A DNA stretch of 8,955 nt from an uncultured Oenococcus sp. (GCA_934229385.1 CAKQDH010000013.1:1-8955); one strand, 5' to 3'; shown: positions 1-5,469, counted from the first letter of the stretch. Translations and numbers: made by a program. Notes: generated from the sequence alone by a model not told the origin.

Positions 1-229
1 CGTGGATTTATTTATAAGATTGAATATAACAAAATCATATCAGCCTTTTGACGCTTCAGGATATATTATTCTTAACACCTTCTGTCCTTTTTGGGTATGG
101 TAATGGATTAAAAAGCTCGTTTATCTAAATAAATTGTGATGATCTATATTTGATATTAGGCTTTATAAGCCAGGAGCTTTAATTCGGAGTTAACTTTATG
201 GCTTCCTTTTTTAAGGAAGCTTTATCATT
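1..229 (+). repeat. Putative structured-RNA repeat, copy 1 (5' end cut off)
   Basis: This is the leftmost member of a four-copy family; its 5' part lies outside the window. It aligns with the other copies through GGGTATGGTAAT (94-105), AAAAGCTC (111-118), TTATCTAA (121-128), GATCTATAT (141-149), GATATTAG (152-159) and a 3' terminator. The core helix pairs TTATCTAA with TTAG (156-159) and ATAA (165-168), leaving a 5-nt bulge. AAAGCTC (112-118) can pair with GAGCTTT (174-180). GGCTT/AAGCC (159-163/167-171) is a competing local hairpin. The element ends in GCTTCCTT-TTTT-AAGGAAGC (201-220) followed by TTTATC. Homology to the other copies is seen directly; an RNA function is inferred. I do not recognise the family. 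Confidence 0.8.
201..229 (+). terminator. Intrinsic terminator of repeat copy 1
   Basis: A perfect 8-bp stem, GCTTCCTT/AAGGAAGC, with a TTTT loop is followed by TTTATCATT. It sits where copy 4 has its terminator, at the 3' end of the element. Confidence 0.65.
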
Positions 230-348
230 AACTAAACTGGGAGCAATTTTTATTTGTTTTTTATATAACAAAATAGTGTTCTTTGATTAGATTATAACTT
301 TTCTTAACAAAGGGTGAAAATAAAAAATATGTTTATGCTAAGAAAGCT

Positions 349-380
349 CTTTATCTTGTAATAAGGTAAAGAATTTTTTG
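349..380 (+). terminator. Rightward intrinsic terminator with no recognised gene upstream
   Basis: CTTTATCTT (349-357) pairs with AAGGTAAAG (363-371), 9 bp including one G-U pair, with a GTAAT loop, and is followed by AATTTTTTG. Upstream lies a TATAAC box (293-298) and a tiny ORF of 10 codons at 330-362 whose only possible ribosome site, AAAGGGTG, is rather far from the ATG. It may end a short RNA of roughly 75 nt. Confidence 0.5.
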
Positions 381-430
381 TATTAGTTTATCCCTTCACA
401 TCCCTACCTTAAATTTTGTAAAATAAAGAT

Positions 431-455
431 GTGGCCCCCGGTGCTAAGGGGCCAC
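431..455 (-). terminator. GC-rich hairpin, probable leftward terminator
   Basis: GTGGCCCC (431-438) and GGGGCCAC (448-455) form a perfect 8-bp stem that is very GC-rich for this region. On the minus strand it is followed by ATCTTTATTTTA, a moderate U-tract; on the plus strand no U-tract follows. It lies 13 nt beyond the stop of a short coding-like minus-strand fragment (469-522). This may be the surviving 3' end of a lost gene. Confidence 0.45.
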
Positions 456-468
456 AGGAAATATTTAG

Positions 469-522
469 TTAATTTTTCCTAATAATTGGTGAAAAAACTA
501 ATGGGGCGGTTTCTTTAAAAGG
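469..522 (-). pseudogene. Possible C-terminal remnant of a decayed gene
   Basis: A short minus-strand frame reads PFKETAPLVFSPIIRKN and ends at TAA (469-471); an in-frame TGA at 523-525 closes it upstream. The residues are less lysine- and asparagine-biased than chance ORFs here, the local sequence (ACCGCCCCAT) is less AT-rich, and a strong hairpin suited to leftward termination follows at once. That is the layout of a gene's last codons plus its terminator. No start codon or body is visible and the parent family is not recognised. The fragment could equally be chance. Confidence 0.2.
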
Positions 523-532
523 TCAGCTTTAA

Positions 533-560
533 GTTTCCTAATTTTAAGCGTTAGGGAAAC
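533..560 (+). other. Hairpin just upstream of repeat copy 2
   Basis: GTTTCCTAA (533-541) pairs with TTAGGGAAAC (551-560) with one bulged G; flanking AA/TT extends it to about 11 bp. No U-tract follows on the plus strand. It ends about 17 nt before the TATAAT box of repeat copy 2, so it could be a protein-binding palindrome or the end of another RNA. The role is unknown. Confidence 0.35.
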
Positions 561-576
561 TTGGATGAAGTTAAAT

Positions 577-591
577 TATAATACTCTTCTA
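577..591 (+). promoter_or_regulatory. -10-like box of repeat copy 2
   Basis: TATAAT (577-582) is followed by CTTCTA (586-591). The same arrangement is TATAAA-CTTCTA in copy 3 (1654-1666) and TAAAAT-CTTCTA in copy 4 (6962-6973). A -10 box kept at the element's left edge suggests that each copy is transcribed rightward from its own promoter. No consensus -35 is visible in any copy. Confidence 0.45.
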
Positions 592-856
592 AAAAATTTA
601 ATGAAAAAATTAGACAGAAATCTCATAAATTCATTTGTGGGATAAATACAAGCTAAAATCAAATTCGTCCCTTTGACACCTGAGGGACAATAAGGGTTTT
701 GGTAACTACTATACTTTTCGGGTATAGTAATATATCTAAAAGCCAGCTTATCTAAGCAAATGGTGGAGATCTATACGTATTCTGATATTAGAATCCATAA
801 CTAGGGGTTTTAGCCCGTAGTAATTGACGCTATAATTTTTCCTTTCCAAAAGGAAT
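586..856 (+). repeat. Putative structured-RNA repeat, copy 2
   Basis: This full-length copy starts after a TATAAT box with CTTCTA, then a 14-codon ORF (601-645). Visible helices are GTCCCT/AGGGAC (667-672/683-688), TACTATAC/GTATAGTA (707-714/722-729, perfect 8 bp), the core helix TTATCTAA (748-755) with TTAG (788-791) and ATAA (797-800) leaving a 5-nt bulge, and the hairpin CTAgGGG/CCCgTAG (801-820). The large loop holds GAGATCTATA. The 3' hairpin TTCCTTT/AAAGGAA (839-855) has no U-tract, so termination may occur further on at 936-977. It is the best matched to copy 3 in the first 90 nt. The RNA nature is inferred from paired substitutions between copies. Confidence 0.85.
601..645 (+). CDS. 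Possible 14-aa leader peptide in repeat copy 2
   Basis: The frame MKKLDRNLINSFVG ends in TAA. Copies 3 and 4 have an ATG at the same place, the same length of 14 codons and a stop at the same place (MKKLDRNPVNLFME and MKKLDKNFINLFRG). Some differences are synonymous or conservative (GAC/GAT, AAT/AAC, Arg/Lys, TAA/TAG), as expected of coding sequence. Against this, no Shine-Dalgarno sequence precedes the ATG, and the 5' untranslated part would be only about 11 nt if the TATAAT box at 577-582 is the promoter. The conserved 5' segment could instead act as RNA, for example as a pairing region. Confidence 0.3.
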   Translation: MKKLDRNLINSFVG

Positions 857-935
857 AGATAGTTAACTTAGTTAATCTTTTGAAATGTTTAAATGTTTCT
901 TGCTAAAATAATTATCTAAAATTGAATATAGAATT

Positions 936-977
936 AAAACTCCTTGTATTTTAAATGTTATACAAGGAGTTTTTATT
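936..977 (+). terminator. Strong intrinsic terminator downstream of repeat copy 2
   Basis: AAAACTCCTTGTAT (936-949) and ATACAAGGAGTTTT (960-973) form a perfect 14-bp stem with a 10-nt loop. It is followed by ATT after the T-run on the plus strand. No plus-strand gene lies upstream except repeat copy 2, whose own 3' hairpin lacks a U-tract, so this probably ends that transcript. With A residues on the other side it could also work weakly leftward. Confidence 0.7.
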
Positions 978-1017
978 AACACAATTACCAATAAGTGATG
1001 ATCGACTAGAAAACAAG

Positions 1018-1059
1018 CTTAAAATCCTTTAAGGTAGCTAAAAAGTTTAGGATCTTAAG
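1018..1059. other. Long imperfect inverted repeat
   Basis: CTTAAAATCCT (1018-1028) pairs with AGGATCTTAAG (1049-1059) at 10 of 11 positions around a 20-nt loop. It lies in the gene-free stretch between the terminators at 936-977 and 1217-1248. It may belong to another structured RNA ending at 1248, or be a decayed relic. No family is recognised. Confidence 0.3.
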
Positions 1060-1216
1060 GTTCAAGTTAATTATTTTCTTTGAGCAGTAAAATATTAGTT
1101 TTTTTCGTAAAATAAGCTTTTGCATTATTGCTTCAAAAAGAAATGGGCTAAAATTTAGCTTATCTATATGATTACTAGCTTTGATTTAAATGAAATATTT
1201 ATTGGTCTTAAAATTT

Positions 1217-1249
1217 AAGCTTTCTACCTTCCGGAAGCTTTATTTTTTA
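1217..1249 (+). terminator. Rightward intrinsic terminator
   Basis: AAGCTTTC (1217-1224) pairs with GGAAGCTT (1233-1240), including one G-U pair, and is followed by TATTTTTT. No protein gene lies upstream on this strand. The stretch before it contains AGCTTATCTA (about 1157-1166), as in the repeat family, and the GGAAGCTTTAT end matches copy 1. It could be the end of a heavily decayed fifth copy. Confidence 0.5.
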
Positions 1250-1267
1250 GAAAAAAGCCAAATTTTG

Positions 1268-1273
1268 TATAAT
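1268..1273 (+). promoter_or_regulatory. Possible -10 box of a short plus-strand RNA
   Basis: TATAAT is preceded 17 nt upstream only by a weak -35-like TTTTAG. Transcription from about 1280 would reach the strong terminator at 1326-1359 and give an RNA of about 80 nt whose 3' end is antisense to the last codons of the 39-aa gene on the minus strand. Confidence 0.3.
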
Positions 1274-1325
1274 AGAGCTTAACGGCTTTATAATATAAGC
1301 AATTTTAGGTTTATTGATCCTACTA

Positions 1326-1359
1326 AATAACTGTTAATTTTTTAACGGTTATTTTTTTT
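1326..1359 (+). terminator. Strong rightward terminator overlapping the 3' end of a minus-strand gene
   Basis: AATAACTGTTAA (1326-1337) pairs with TTAACGGTTATT (1342-1353), 12 bp with one G-U pair, loop TTTT, followed by eight T (1352-1359). The right arm and T-run overlap the stop codon and last codons of the minus-strand 39-aa gene, where the T-run encodes lysines. On the minus strand the same hairpin has only a poor U-tract, so it acts mainly rightward although no plus-strand gene is evident upstream. Confidence 0.7.
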
Positions 1360-1461
1360 GTCTCTGATTTTTCTTCTTAAACGTTCCTCATTATATAAAG
1401 CAAAAAGATACAAGCTACCTAAAATTGATAAAGCCGTTAAAATCTGTTTTCCTTTTTTCAT
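1342..1461 (-). CDS. 39-aa single-span membrane microprotein
   Basis: This short gene starts at ATG 1461 and ends with TAA at 1342-1344. Its ribosome site is the best in the window: AGGAGG (1468-1473) six nt before the ATG. The product begins MKKGKQ, has one hydrophobic segment at about residues 6-24 (ILTALSILGSLYLFALY) and ends in a strongly basic tail with EERLRRK and DKKNNR. That suits a small membrane protein with both ends charged; topology is not certain. The codons look normal, and a minus-strand TATAAT lies about 40 nt upstream. The gene stands alone between repeat copies 2 and 3, far from the PspC gene. I do not recognise the family. The stop lies inside a hairpin that terminates opposing transcription, so expression of the two strands may interfere. 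Confidence 0.75.
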   Translation of the reverse strand: MKKGKQILTALSILGSLYLFALYNEERLRRKIRDKKNNR

Positions 1462-1499
1462 TAATTTCCTCCTAGGCTTCTTTTGTAGGTTTTATAAAA

Positions 1500-1529
1500 A
1501 TTATAATCATATACTAGTTTATCTCTTAA
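1500..1529 (-). promoter_or_regulatory. Probable promoter of the 39-aa gene
   Basis: On the minus strand TATAAT (1500-1505) is preceded after 18 nt by TTAAGA (1524-1529), four of six matches to TTGACA. It lies about 40 bp upstream of the start at 1461 and leaves room for a short leader with the AGGAGG site. Confidence 0.4.
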
Positions 1530-1660
1530 GACTTGAATGTTTTCGGTTTAAAATTTGAAGTTCTTTTTTTTATTTTATATTTTTTTGTCCATTAGTCTTA
1601 AAGTTAAATTAACTATTAGTTGATTAAACCTTTTAAATAAGCTTGCTCTAATTTATAAAT

Positions 1661-1905
1661 CTTCTAGATTTTAATGAAAAAATTAGACAGAAATCCAGTA
1701 AATTTATTTATGGAATAAACACAAGCTAAAATTAAATTAGTTTCTTTAATACTGAGGGGCAAGAAACTTGGATGGTTATTAGTATTTCTTGACATAGTAA
1801 TATATTAAAAGGCCAGCTTATCTAAATAAATTGTAGTGATCTGTATTTGAATATTAGTATTTATAAGCTGGTTTTAGCCGGTAATCGTCGACAATGGCAT
1901 CTTAT
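1661..1905 (+). repeat. Putative structured-RNA repeat, copy 3
   Basis: This copy starts with CTTCTA after a TATAAA box (1654-1659), followed by a 14-codon ORF (1674-1718) almost identical at its 5' end to copy 2. Helices are GTTTCTT/AAGAAAC (1740-1746/1761-1767), replacing GTCCCT/AGGGAC of copy 2, and TATTAgTAT/ATAgTAATA (1777-1785/1794-1802). The core helix TTATCTAA (1818-1825) pairs with TTAG (1854-1857) and ATAA (1863-1866) with a 5-nt bulge. CCAGCTTAT (1813-1821) pairs perfectly with ATAAGCTGG (1863-1871), extending the core to its longest form. The 3' hairpin is missing; T-rich sequence follows and the next terminator is at 2007-2038. The loop carries GTGATCTGTA. Confidence 0.85.
1674..1718 (+). 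CDS. Possible 14-aa leader peptide in repeat copy 3
   Basis: The frame MKKLDRNPVNLFME with TAA stop lies at the same place and has the same length as the ORFs in copies 2 and 4. The first seven codons are identical to copy 2. There is no Shine-Dalgarno sequence; the ATG would lie about 8 nt after a start site set by TATAAA (1654-1659). Translation is uncertain. Confidence 0.3.
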   Translation: MKKLDRNPVNLFME

Positions 1906-2006
1906 TTTTTAATTTTTGTTTATAGTAAGTCTTTATCTTTTTTTGGCTGTCTTTTTTAGCATATAAATTATTTTGATAAGGATACATTTGTTTTTTATCG
2001 GTTATG

Positions 2007-2038
2007 AAATAACCAGCTAATTTTTATGGTTATTTTTT
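2007..2038 (+). terminator. Rightward terminator between repeat copy 3 and the PspC gene
   Basis: AAATAACC (2007-2014) pairs with GGTTATTT (2028-2035) around a 13-nt loop and runs into TTTTTTATT. An alternative smaller hairpin GGTTAT/ATAACC sits at 2000-2014. It can end rightward transcription from repeat copy 3. The right arm overlaps the PspC stop codon; on the minus strand the hairpin has no U-tract, so it is at best a weak terminator for that gene. Confidence 0.5.
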
Positions 2039-2266
2039 ATTAGTATGGGTGACGTCTTTAGGTTCATTGGGATTTTCTGGTGGCATGATCATCCAGAAGA
2101 TTAGATAAACGATTATGCCTGGGAAAAAGCCAGAAATTAAGGTGAAAATTACCCAGATGATTCGTAGGATGCCGGCATTCCAAGCGAAATATTCTGCTAG
2201 TCCGCCTAAGACTCCGGCAATTATGCGGTTATTAAAAGAACGTTTTATATTTAAGTTAAGTTTCAT
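2030..2266 (-). CDS. PspC-domain small membrane protein
   Basis: The 78-aa product is a single PspC domain. It has the family pattern of a basic N-terminus, a GVLGGLAEYF-type amphipathic stretch (residues 18-27), an LRIIWVIFTL membrane segment from about residue 34, and the GIIVYLIFWMIMP end (50-62), followed by a short polar tail. Small PspC proteins are common in low-GC Gram-positives and are linked to envelope stress; the link to phage-shock PspC of proteobacteria is by domain only, so the exact role here is unknown. The ATG at 2266 is preceded by AAGGAG (2274-2279) at good spacing. The gene stands alone, with long spacers on both sides, and its stop codon lies within a hairpin that terminates opposing transcription. 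Confidence 0.9.
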   Translation of the reverse strand: MKLNLNIKRSFNNRIIAGVLGGLAEYFAWNAGILRIIWVIFTLISGFFPGIIVYLIFWMIMPPENPNEPKDVTHTNKK

Positions 2267-2731
2267 AGATTTTCTCCTTGATTTTTCTGGTTTTAATAAA
2301 TACTATACTAGTAAGCTAATACAGAACATAATTTATTATAACTTTCAAAGTAATTTTTAAAAACACTTTAAATTTAAAATATAATTGTTTATAATTTTTT
2401 ATTCCTTTACTTTAATAATTTTAGTAATACTAACGGTAATAGTCTATTTTTTTTAGCTTTAAAGTTCTTTGTTTTCTATATCTAAGTAGGGTTTGGTTTA
2501 CTATTTTTCTAGGCAGGTTTGGCTTTTTTAGAATATAAAAAACTTAGTTGGGTTGGTGGTAGATTTTGTTGTTTGCTAGATTTTCGTGATGAGCTTTTCT
2601 ACCTATTATTAGAGTTATTAGAGAGAAAAATTACCTAGAAAAAATTGAAACAGGTGTATGTTTTATTTTTATTTTTAAACTGGATATTGGTTTTATAAAT
2701 CAGCTTTAATAGCTGTTTTATTATTTTTTAA
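2267..2731. other. Gene-free AT-rich spacer upstream of the PspC gene
   Basis: The left end carries the PspC ribosome site and a minus-strand TATAAT-like box (2335-2340) with only a weak -35 (2358-2363). A perfect 9-bp tandem repeat TTATTAGAG occurs twice at 2606-2623. At 2701-2715 CAGCT/AGCTG forms a small hairpin. I see no gene, RNA or copy of the window's repeat family in the rest. Confidence 0.5.
2701..2731 (+). terminator. Small hairpin with T-tract past the 100-aa gene
   Basis: CAGCT (2701-2705) and AGCTG (2711-2715) form a short stem followed by TTTTATTATTTTTT on the plus strand. On the minus strand the same hairpin follows the stop of the 100-aa gene by about 17 nt but has only ATTTAT after it, so it may be a weak two-way terminator. 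Confidence 0.35.
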
Positions 2732-3034
2732 TTAAAAGTTTTTAATATGATGAACTTTTTGGTAATCATAAATTAAAGCTTGCATTTTATAAGCCATTTT
2801 TAGATCTCTCCAGTACATTTCTTTTTCTAGTCCATAGGGAAGGGTGGCGTTTTTATAGTTACCAAACTTACGGTAAACAAAGATATCAATATCATCAACT
2901 TGGTCTTTGAGACTCCCTAATTTGTTCCTTAAATTCTGCCATTTAGAATCCTCGTGATTAATAATTTCAATATAATCAGAAGTCCTTCTTATTTCTTTAA
3001 ATTTATTCTCTACTGGCGAAAAATCTATCGACAT
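2732..3034 (-). CDS. Unrecognised 100-aa protein, paralogue B of a tandem pair
   Basis: The product is a soluble, charged, probably helical protein with no signal peptide or membrane segment. It aligns without gaps to the 109-aa protein encoded just upstream over the first 54 residues, with 19 identities including DF (4-5), W32, QV (45-46) and ID.F.Y (49-54). The C-terminal PYGL and YWR(D/E)LK motifs also match after a small gap. Start ATG 3034 has AAGGAT about 9 nt upstream, in a context (TATATTAAGGATA) shared with its paralogue, so the duplication includes the ribosome site. The genes are 89 nt apart and may be co-transcribed. The family is not recognised; paired small proteins like this can be immunity or antitoxin-like proteins, but nothing here shows that. 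Confidence 0.8.
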   Translation of the reverse strand: MSIDFSPVENKFKEIRRTSDYIEIINHEDSKWQNLRNKLGSLKDQVDDIDIFVYRKFGNYKNATLPYGLEKEMYWRDLKMAYKMQALIYDYQKVHHIKNF

Positions 3035-3123
3035 GGCTATATCCTTAATATATTTTAGATATATTTTATCAATTCAATAATTGACAGCAAACATAACTTA
3101 AATATCTAGATTAGCTAATTTTT

Positions 3124-3453
3124 TTATGGTAAATGCGGTTTATATTTAATTTTATGTTCTTCTTTAAAATCAGCTAATAAAGCCAGGATTTTAAAAGTAG
3201 TTTTTAATTCTCTCCAATACACTTCATTATAGAGATCGTCAGGTAATCCATAAGGAGGAGCATAACTTACCTGGTGGTTATTAAAATTAGCATAAATAAA
3301 CATATCAATATTTAGTACTTGTTTATGTATATGTTCTAGTTTTTCTTTTAGTTTTTCCCAACTAGGATCTTTTAAGTGTAAGTTATCAATAAAGTTAAGG
3401 GTTTTAGCAATTCGATTAAAATTTTCTTGTACCAAGGTAAAATCAAATAACAT
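3124..3453 (-). CDS. Unrecognised 109-aa protein, paralogue A of a tandem pair
   Basis: This product is homologous along its whole length to the 100-aa protein downstream: the first 54 residues align without gaps (DF, V8, F12, T18, D29, W32, KL 38-39, QV, ID.F.Y). PPYGL (67-71) and VYWRELK (78-84) match the C-terminal motifs. It carries a few extra residues before YWR and a KYKPHLP tail. No membrane segment or signal peptide is seen, so it is likely cytoplasmic. AAGGATAAAC lies directly before ATG 3453. The upstream 364-aa gene ends 151 nt away with no clear terminator between, so read-through is possible. Function unknown. Confidence 0.8.
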   Translation of the reverse strand: MLFDFTLVQENFNRIAKTLNFIDNLHLKDPSWEKLKEKLEHIHKQVLNIDMFIYANFNNHQVSYAPPYGLPDDLYNEVYWRELKTTFKILALLADFKEEHKIKYKPHLP

Positions 3454-3492
3454 GTTTATCCTTAATATAGTTTCTAAATTTATTTTACCAGC

Positions 3493-3613
3493 TTATGGGA
3501 CGATATTGGAATTAAACAGGATATCCTTTTGAGTTTGAGAAATAGGTTTTAATTTTTTATAAGCTTTTAAAAAATTCTTTAAATTTTGAAGATTTATTAA
3601 AATATTATTTATT
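3493..3613 (-). pseudogene. Possible coding remnant between the 364-aa and 109-aa genes
   Basis: A minus-strand frame of about 40 codons ends in LKPISQTQKDILFNSNIVP and TAA (3493-3495). Its second half has ordinary codons and residues, while the first half is AUA-rich and has no ATG, GTG or TTG start. It overlaps the end of the 364-aa gene in another frame. It may be the tail of a lost gene or a chance frame. Confidence 0.15.
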
Positions 3614-4699
3614 ATGCTCTATATACCCTGAATACCTTACTAGCTTCCAACCAAAATATAAGGTGATTATAAAAAGAATTAAAACACTAAAATGGCCTTG
3701 AAGAAAAGTTTTAATAAATATAACTCCGGCTATAATTAAAAGAATTAAGTCTAATACAAATAAAAAAAACGGTTTGGATTTATCGGAGGCAAAAAAAACT
3801 GAATCCCAATATGCTTGTCGATGAAGTTTTTTAGTTTTAGTTTTACTAACACCCAGGGCCTTACAATAATCATCAACTATATATGATGGGATGATGGTAT
3901 CTTTTTCATAATGAGCAATTTTTGTTTGGTTTAGTTTTCTAACTTTGGCTAAATATCCATAAAGGCCATCAATTTTTTGATTAAAGTTGACAACAAAAGC
4001 GTGTGATTGGTTATTTGATTTGGTTTTTTGCAGTTTTTTTATATTAAGGTAGTTTTGCTTCTTTTCTTTATCTGGATAGATATGGTCTACGAAATAATTG
4101 AATTTATGAACCCAATTTTGTTTAATTTTCTCGTTAGGATCATTTTGAATTTGTTTGACTTTAATATAGGGAAAATAATTTTTAATCCTTGAATACTGTC
4201 GGTTAAATTCTTGTTTGGGCTTAGAAAAAGACATCTCAAGTGCATATGTATTATAAAGCTTATCTAAAGCTTGGTTAAAATTGGTGACAAAATTATTGAG
4301 AGAGGCTGTTAATGGATCCTCTATAAAGCTTTTTTCAGCTATCTTATATTTGCTTTTATCGGAACTTTTACAAATTTGGTCTACTAATTTATTAAAATTA
4401 TTAATTAATGGTTTTCGACCGAGTTTTTTTAAATTATTTTCGGTAATATGTTGCTTTCTAGCCATATGGGAATAATCTTGGCTAATTATAACGTTATATT
4501 TTTCTGCTGCTTCACTTTGAAAATAACCGGTTTTATCTTTAATATTTCTGGCTTGGTTTCTTAAATTTCTTAATTTACCATATATCTTAAGATTTTTCTT
4601 TTTCTTTTTTAAATAGTTATTATTTTTCTTTTCTAGCCAATTGAAGCCTTTATTTATAGGACTAAATTTGTTAATTTGTTTTATTTTTACTAATTTCAT
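3605..4699 (-). CDS. Unrecognised 364-aa basic protein with internal duplication and C-terminal membrane hairpin
   Basis: The N-terminal 50 residues are very rich in Lys and Asn (KKKKKN at 32-37) without a signal peptide. Four copies of the motif (N/K)FNxxxDxxY/C occur at F102, F141, F200 and F239. The distances 39, 59 and 39 show that a unit of about 98 residues (about 95-157 and 193-255) has been duplicated. A short segment around ITENNLKKLGRK (85-96) resembles VSKTKTKKLHRQ (284-295) nearer the C-terminus. Two hydrophobic stretches at about 311-332 and 337-355 suggest a membrane hairpin, leaving a large positively charged N-terminal domain, probably cytoplasmic. No convincing Shine-Dalgarno precedes ATG 4699, and the next Met is at residue 79, so the start is less sure than for its neighbours. 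Base composition is AT-rich like the spacers. Function unknown. Confidence 0.75.
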   Translation of the reverse strand: MKLVKIKQINKFSPINKGFNWLEKKNNNYLKKKKKNLKIYGKLRNLRNQARNIKDKTGYFQSEAAEKYNVIISQDYSHMARKQHITENNLKKLGRKPLINNFNKLVDQICKSSDKSKYKIAEKSFIEDPLTASLNNFVTNFNQALDKLYNTYALEMSFSKPKQEFNRQYSRIKNYFPYIKVKQIQNDPNEKIKQNWVHKFNYFVDHIYPDKEKKQNYLNIKKLQKTKSNNQSHAFVVNFNQKIDGLYGYLAKVRKLNQTKIAHYEKDTIIPSYIVDDYCKALGVSKTKTKKLHRQAYWDSVFFASDKSKPFFLFVLDLILLIIAGVIFIKTFLQGHFSVLILFIITLYFGWKLVRYSGYIEHNK

Positions 4700-5023
4700 A
4701 ATTTATTTTCTAAATTTGACTTATTTTTGTATAGCTAGTTTTAAAATCCTAACTTAGTTTTAACATGATAGTAGTCACTCTTTTGAGTATAACTAATTTA
4801 AACTTATTCTTAAATTTTTAATTGAATTTGAATTTGAATAAATAAAATTTTAGTTGGCTAGCTTAATAAAATGTGGTCAAATTAAACTAATTTTATTTTT
4901 TCTATTTTTTTGATAAATTAACTTTATTTAAAATTTTAATTTGTTATTAAGAAGTATAAAATAATTTTAAGTTAAGACATTAAAATAAAGGTATTTGATG
5001 TTTATAACAAGTAAGAAGGCATA

Positions 5024-5059
5024 ATTAAAAAACCTTTATCTAAAATTAGATAAAGGTTT
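5024..5059 (-). terminator. Leftward intrinsic terminator
   Basis: AAACCTTTATCTAA (5030-5043) and TTAGATAAAGGTTT (5046-5059) form a near-perfect stem of 12 or more bp. On the minus strand it is followed by a run of T (AGGTTTTTTAATTAT); on the plus strand TTT is interrupted by CCC. It is the first good terminator for leftward transcription from the MFS gene, about 410 nt past its stop. Confidence 0.65.
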
Positions 5060-5119
5060 CCCTAGCTTTATAAGCAATAAATTATTTATATAGACATTTA
5101 ATTATTTTTTGTAATATAT

Positions 5120-5147
5120 TGAGCAGGAATTTGACCTGCTCATTTTT
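5120..5147 (+). terminator. Rightward intrinsic terminator
   Basis: TGAGCAGG (5120-5127) pairs with CCTGCTCA (5135-5142) around AATTTGA, followed by TTTTT. The 8-bp stem is GC-rich for the region. No plus-strand gene is seen upstream, so it may end an unannotated RNA or protect against read-through toward the MFS gene's 3' end. Confidence 0.6.
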
Positions 5148-5469
5148 AGTTTATAGCAATTTTTCTATATTTGTAACCCCTTTCATTAAAATTATCTAAT
5201 TAAATTTAAAAAAATAGGAAACTCAGGACTAGTTTTCGTGTCAAGATAAGGTTAAAAAGTTTGAGGTTTAATTGGTTCTTCTAAGAAAGATATTTTGATT
5301 TGGATATTTTTAACTACTAATTAAGGTTTTAGCTTAATTGATGCATGGAAGGGATTTTTAGATCATCATCGCCTATTAAATAAATAATAAATAGATTTAG
5401 GTGTTATAAAGGATTTTCTTGGTTTTTGTTATTATTTTTTTATTTTTTTCTTATCAGGAGAGATTTTAG

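Larger units (their letters stand above)
4700..5469. other. 770-bp gene-free spacer with two terminators
   Basis: This very AT-rich stretch contains no ORF with a ribosome site on either strand. It holds two clear hairpins (5030-5059 and 5120-5147). It also has short tandem GAATTT units near 4825-4838. The MFS gene's transcript has no terminator close to its stop (5470), so it may run about 400 nt to the hairpin at 5030-5059. Nothing else is recognisable. Confidence 0.5.

Noticed and set aside
1006..1125. Minus-strand 39-aa ORF (MQKLILRKK...)
   Set aside because: No ribosome site and a biased composition; its DNA is explained in part by the inverted repeat at 1018-1059.
1358..1558. Plus-strand open frame of 66 codons
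   Set aside because: It starts at TTG inside a terminator T-run, has no ribosome site, and lies opposite the well-supported 39-aa minus-strand gene.
1874..1987. Minus-strand 37-aa ORF (MYPYQNNLYAKK...)
   Set aside because: No Shine-Dalgarno, very Lys-rich as expected of the A-rich strand, and it overlaps the 3' part of repeat copy 3.
2115..2360. Plus-strand 81-codon frame
   Set aside because: It is an antisense shadow of the PspC gene.
4740..4800. Weak similarity of CTTTTGAGTATAACTAAT to the repeat family's CTTTTCGGGTATAGTAAT
   Set aside because: None of the following core motifs (TTATCTAA, GATCTATA, GATATTAG) is present; likely chance.
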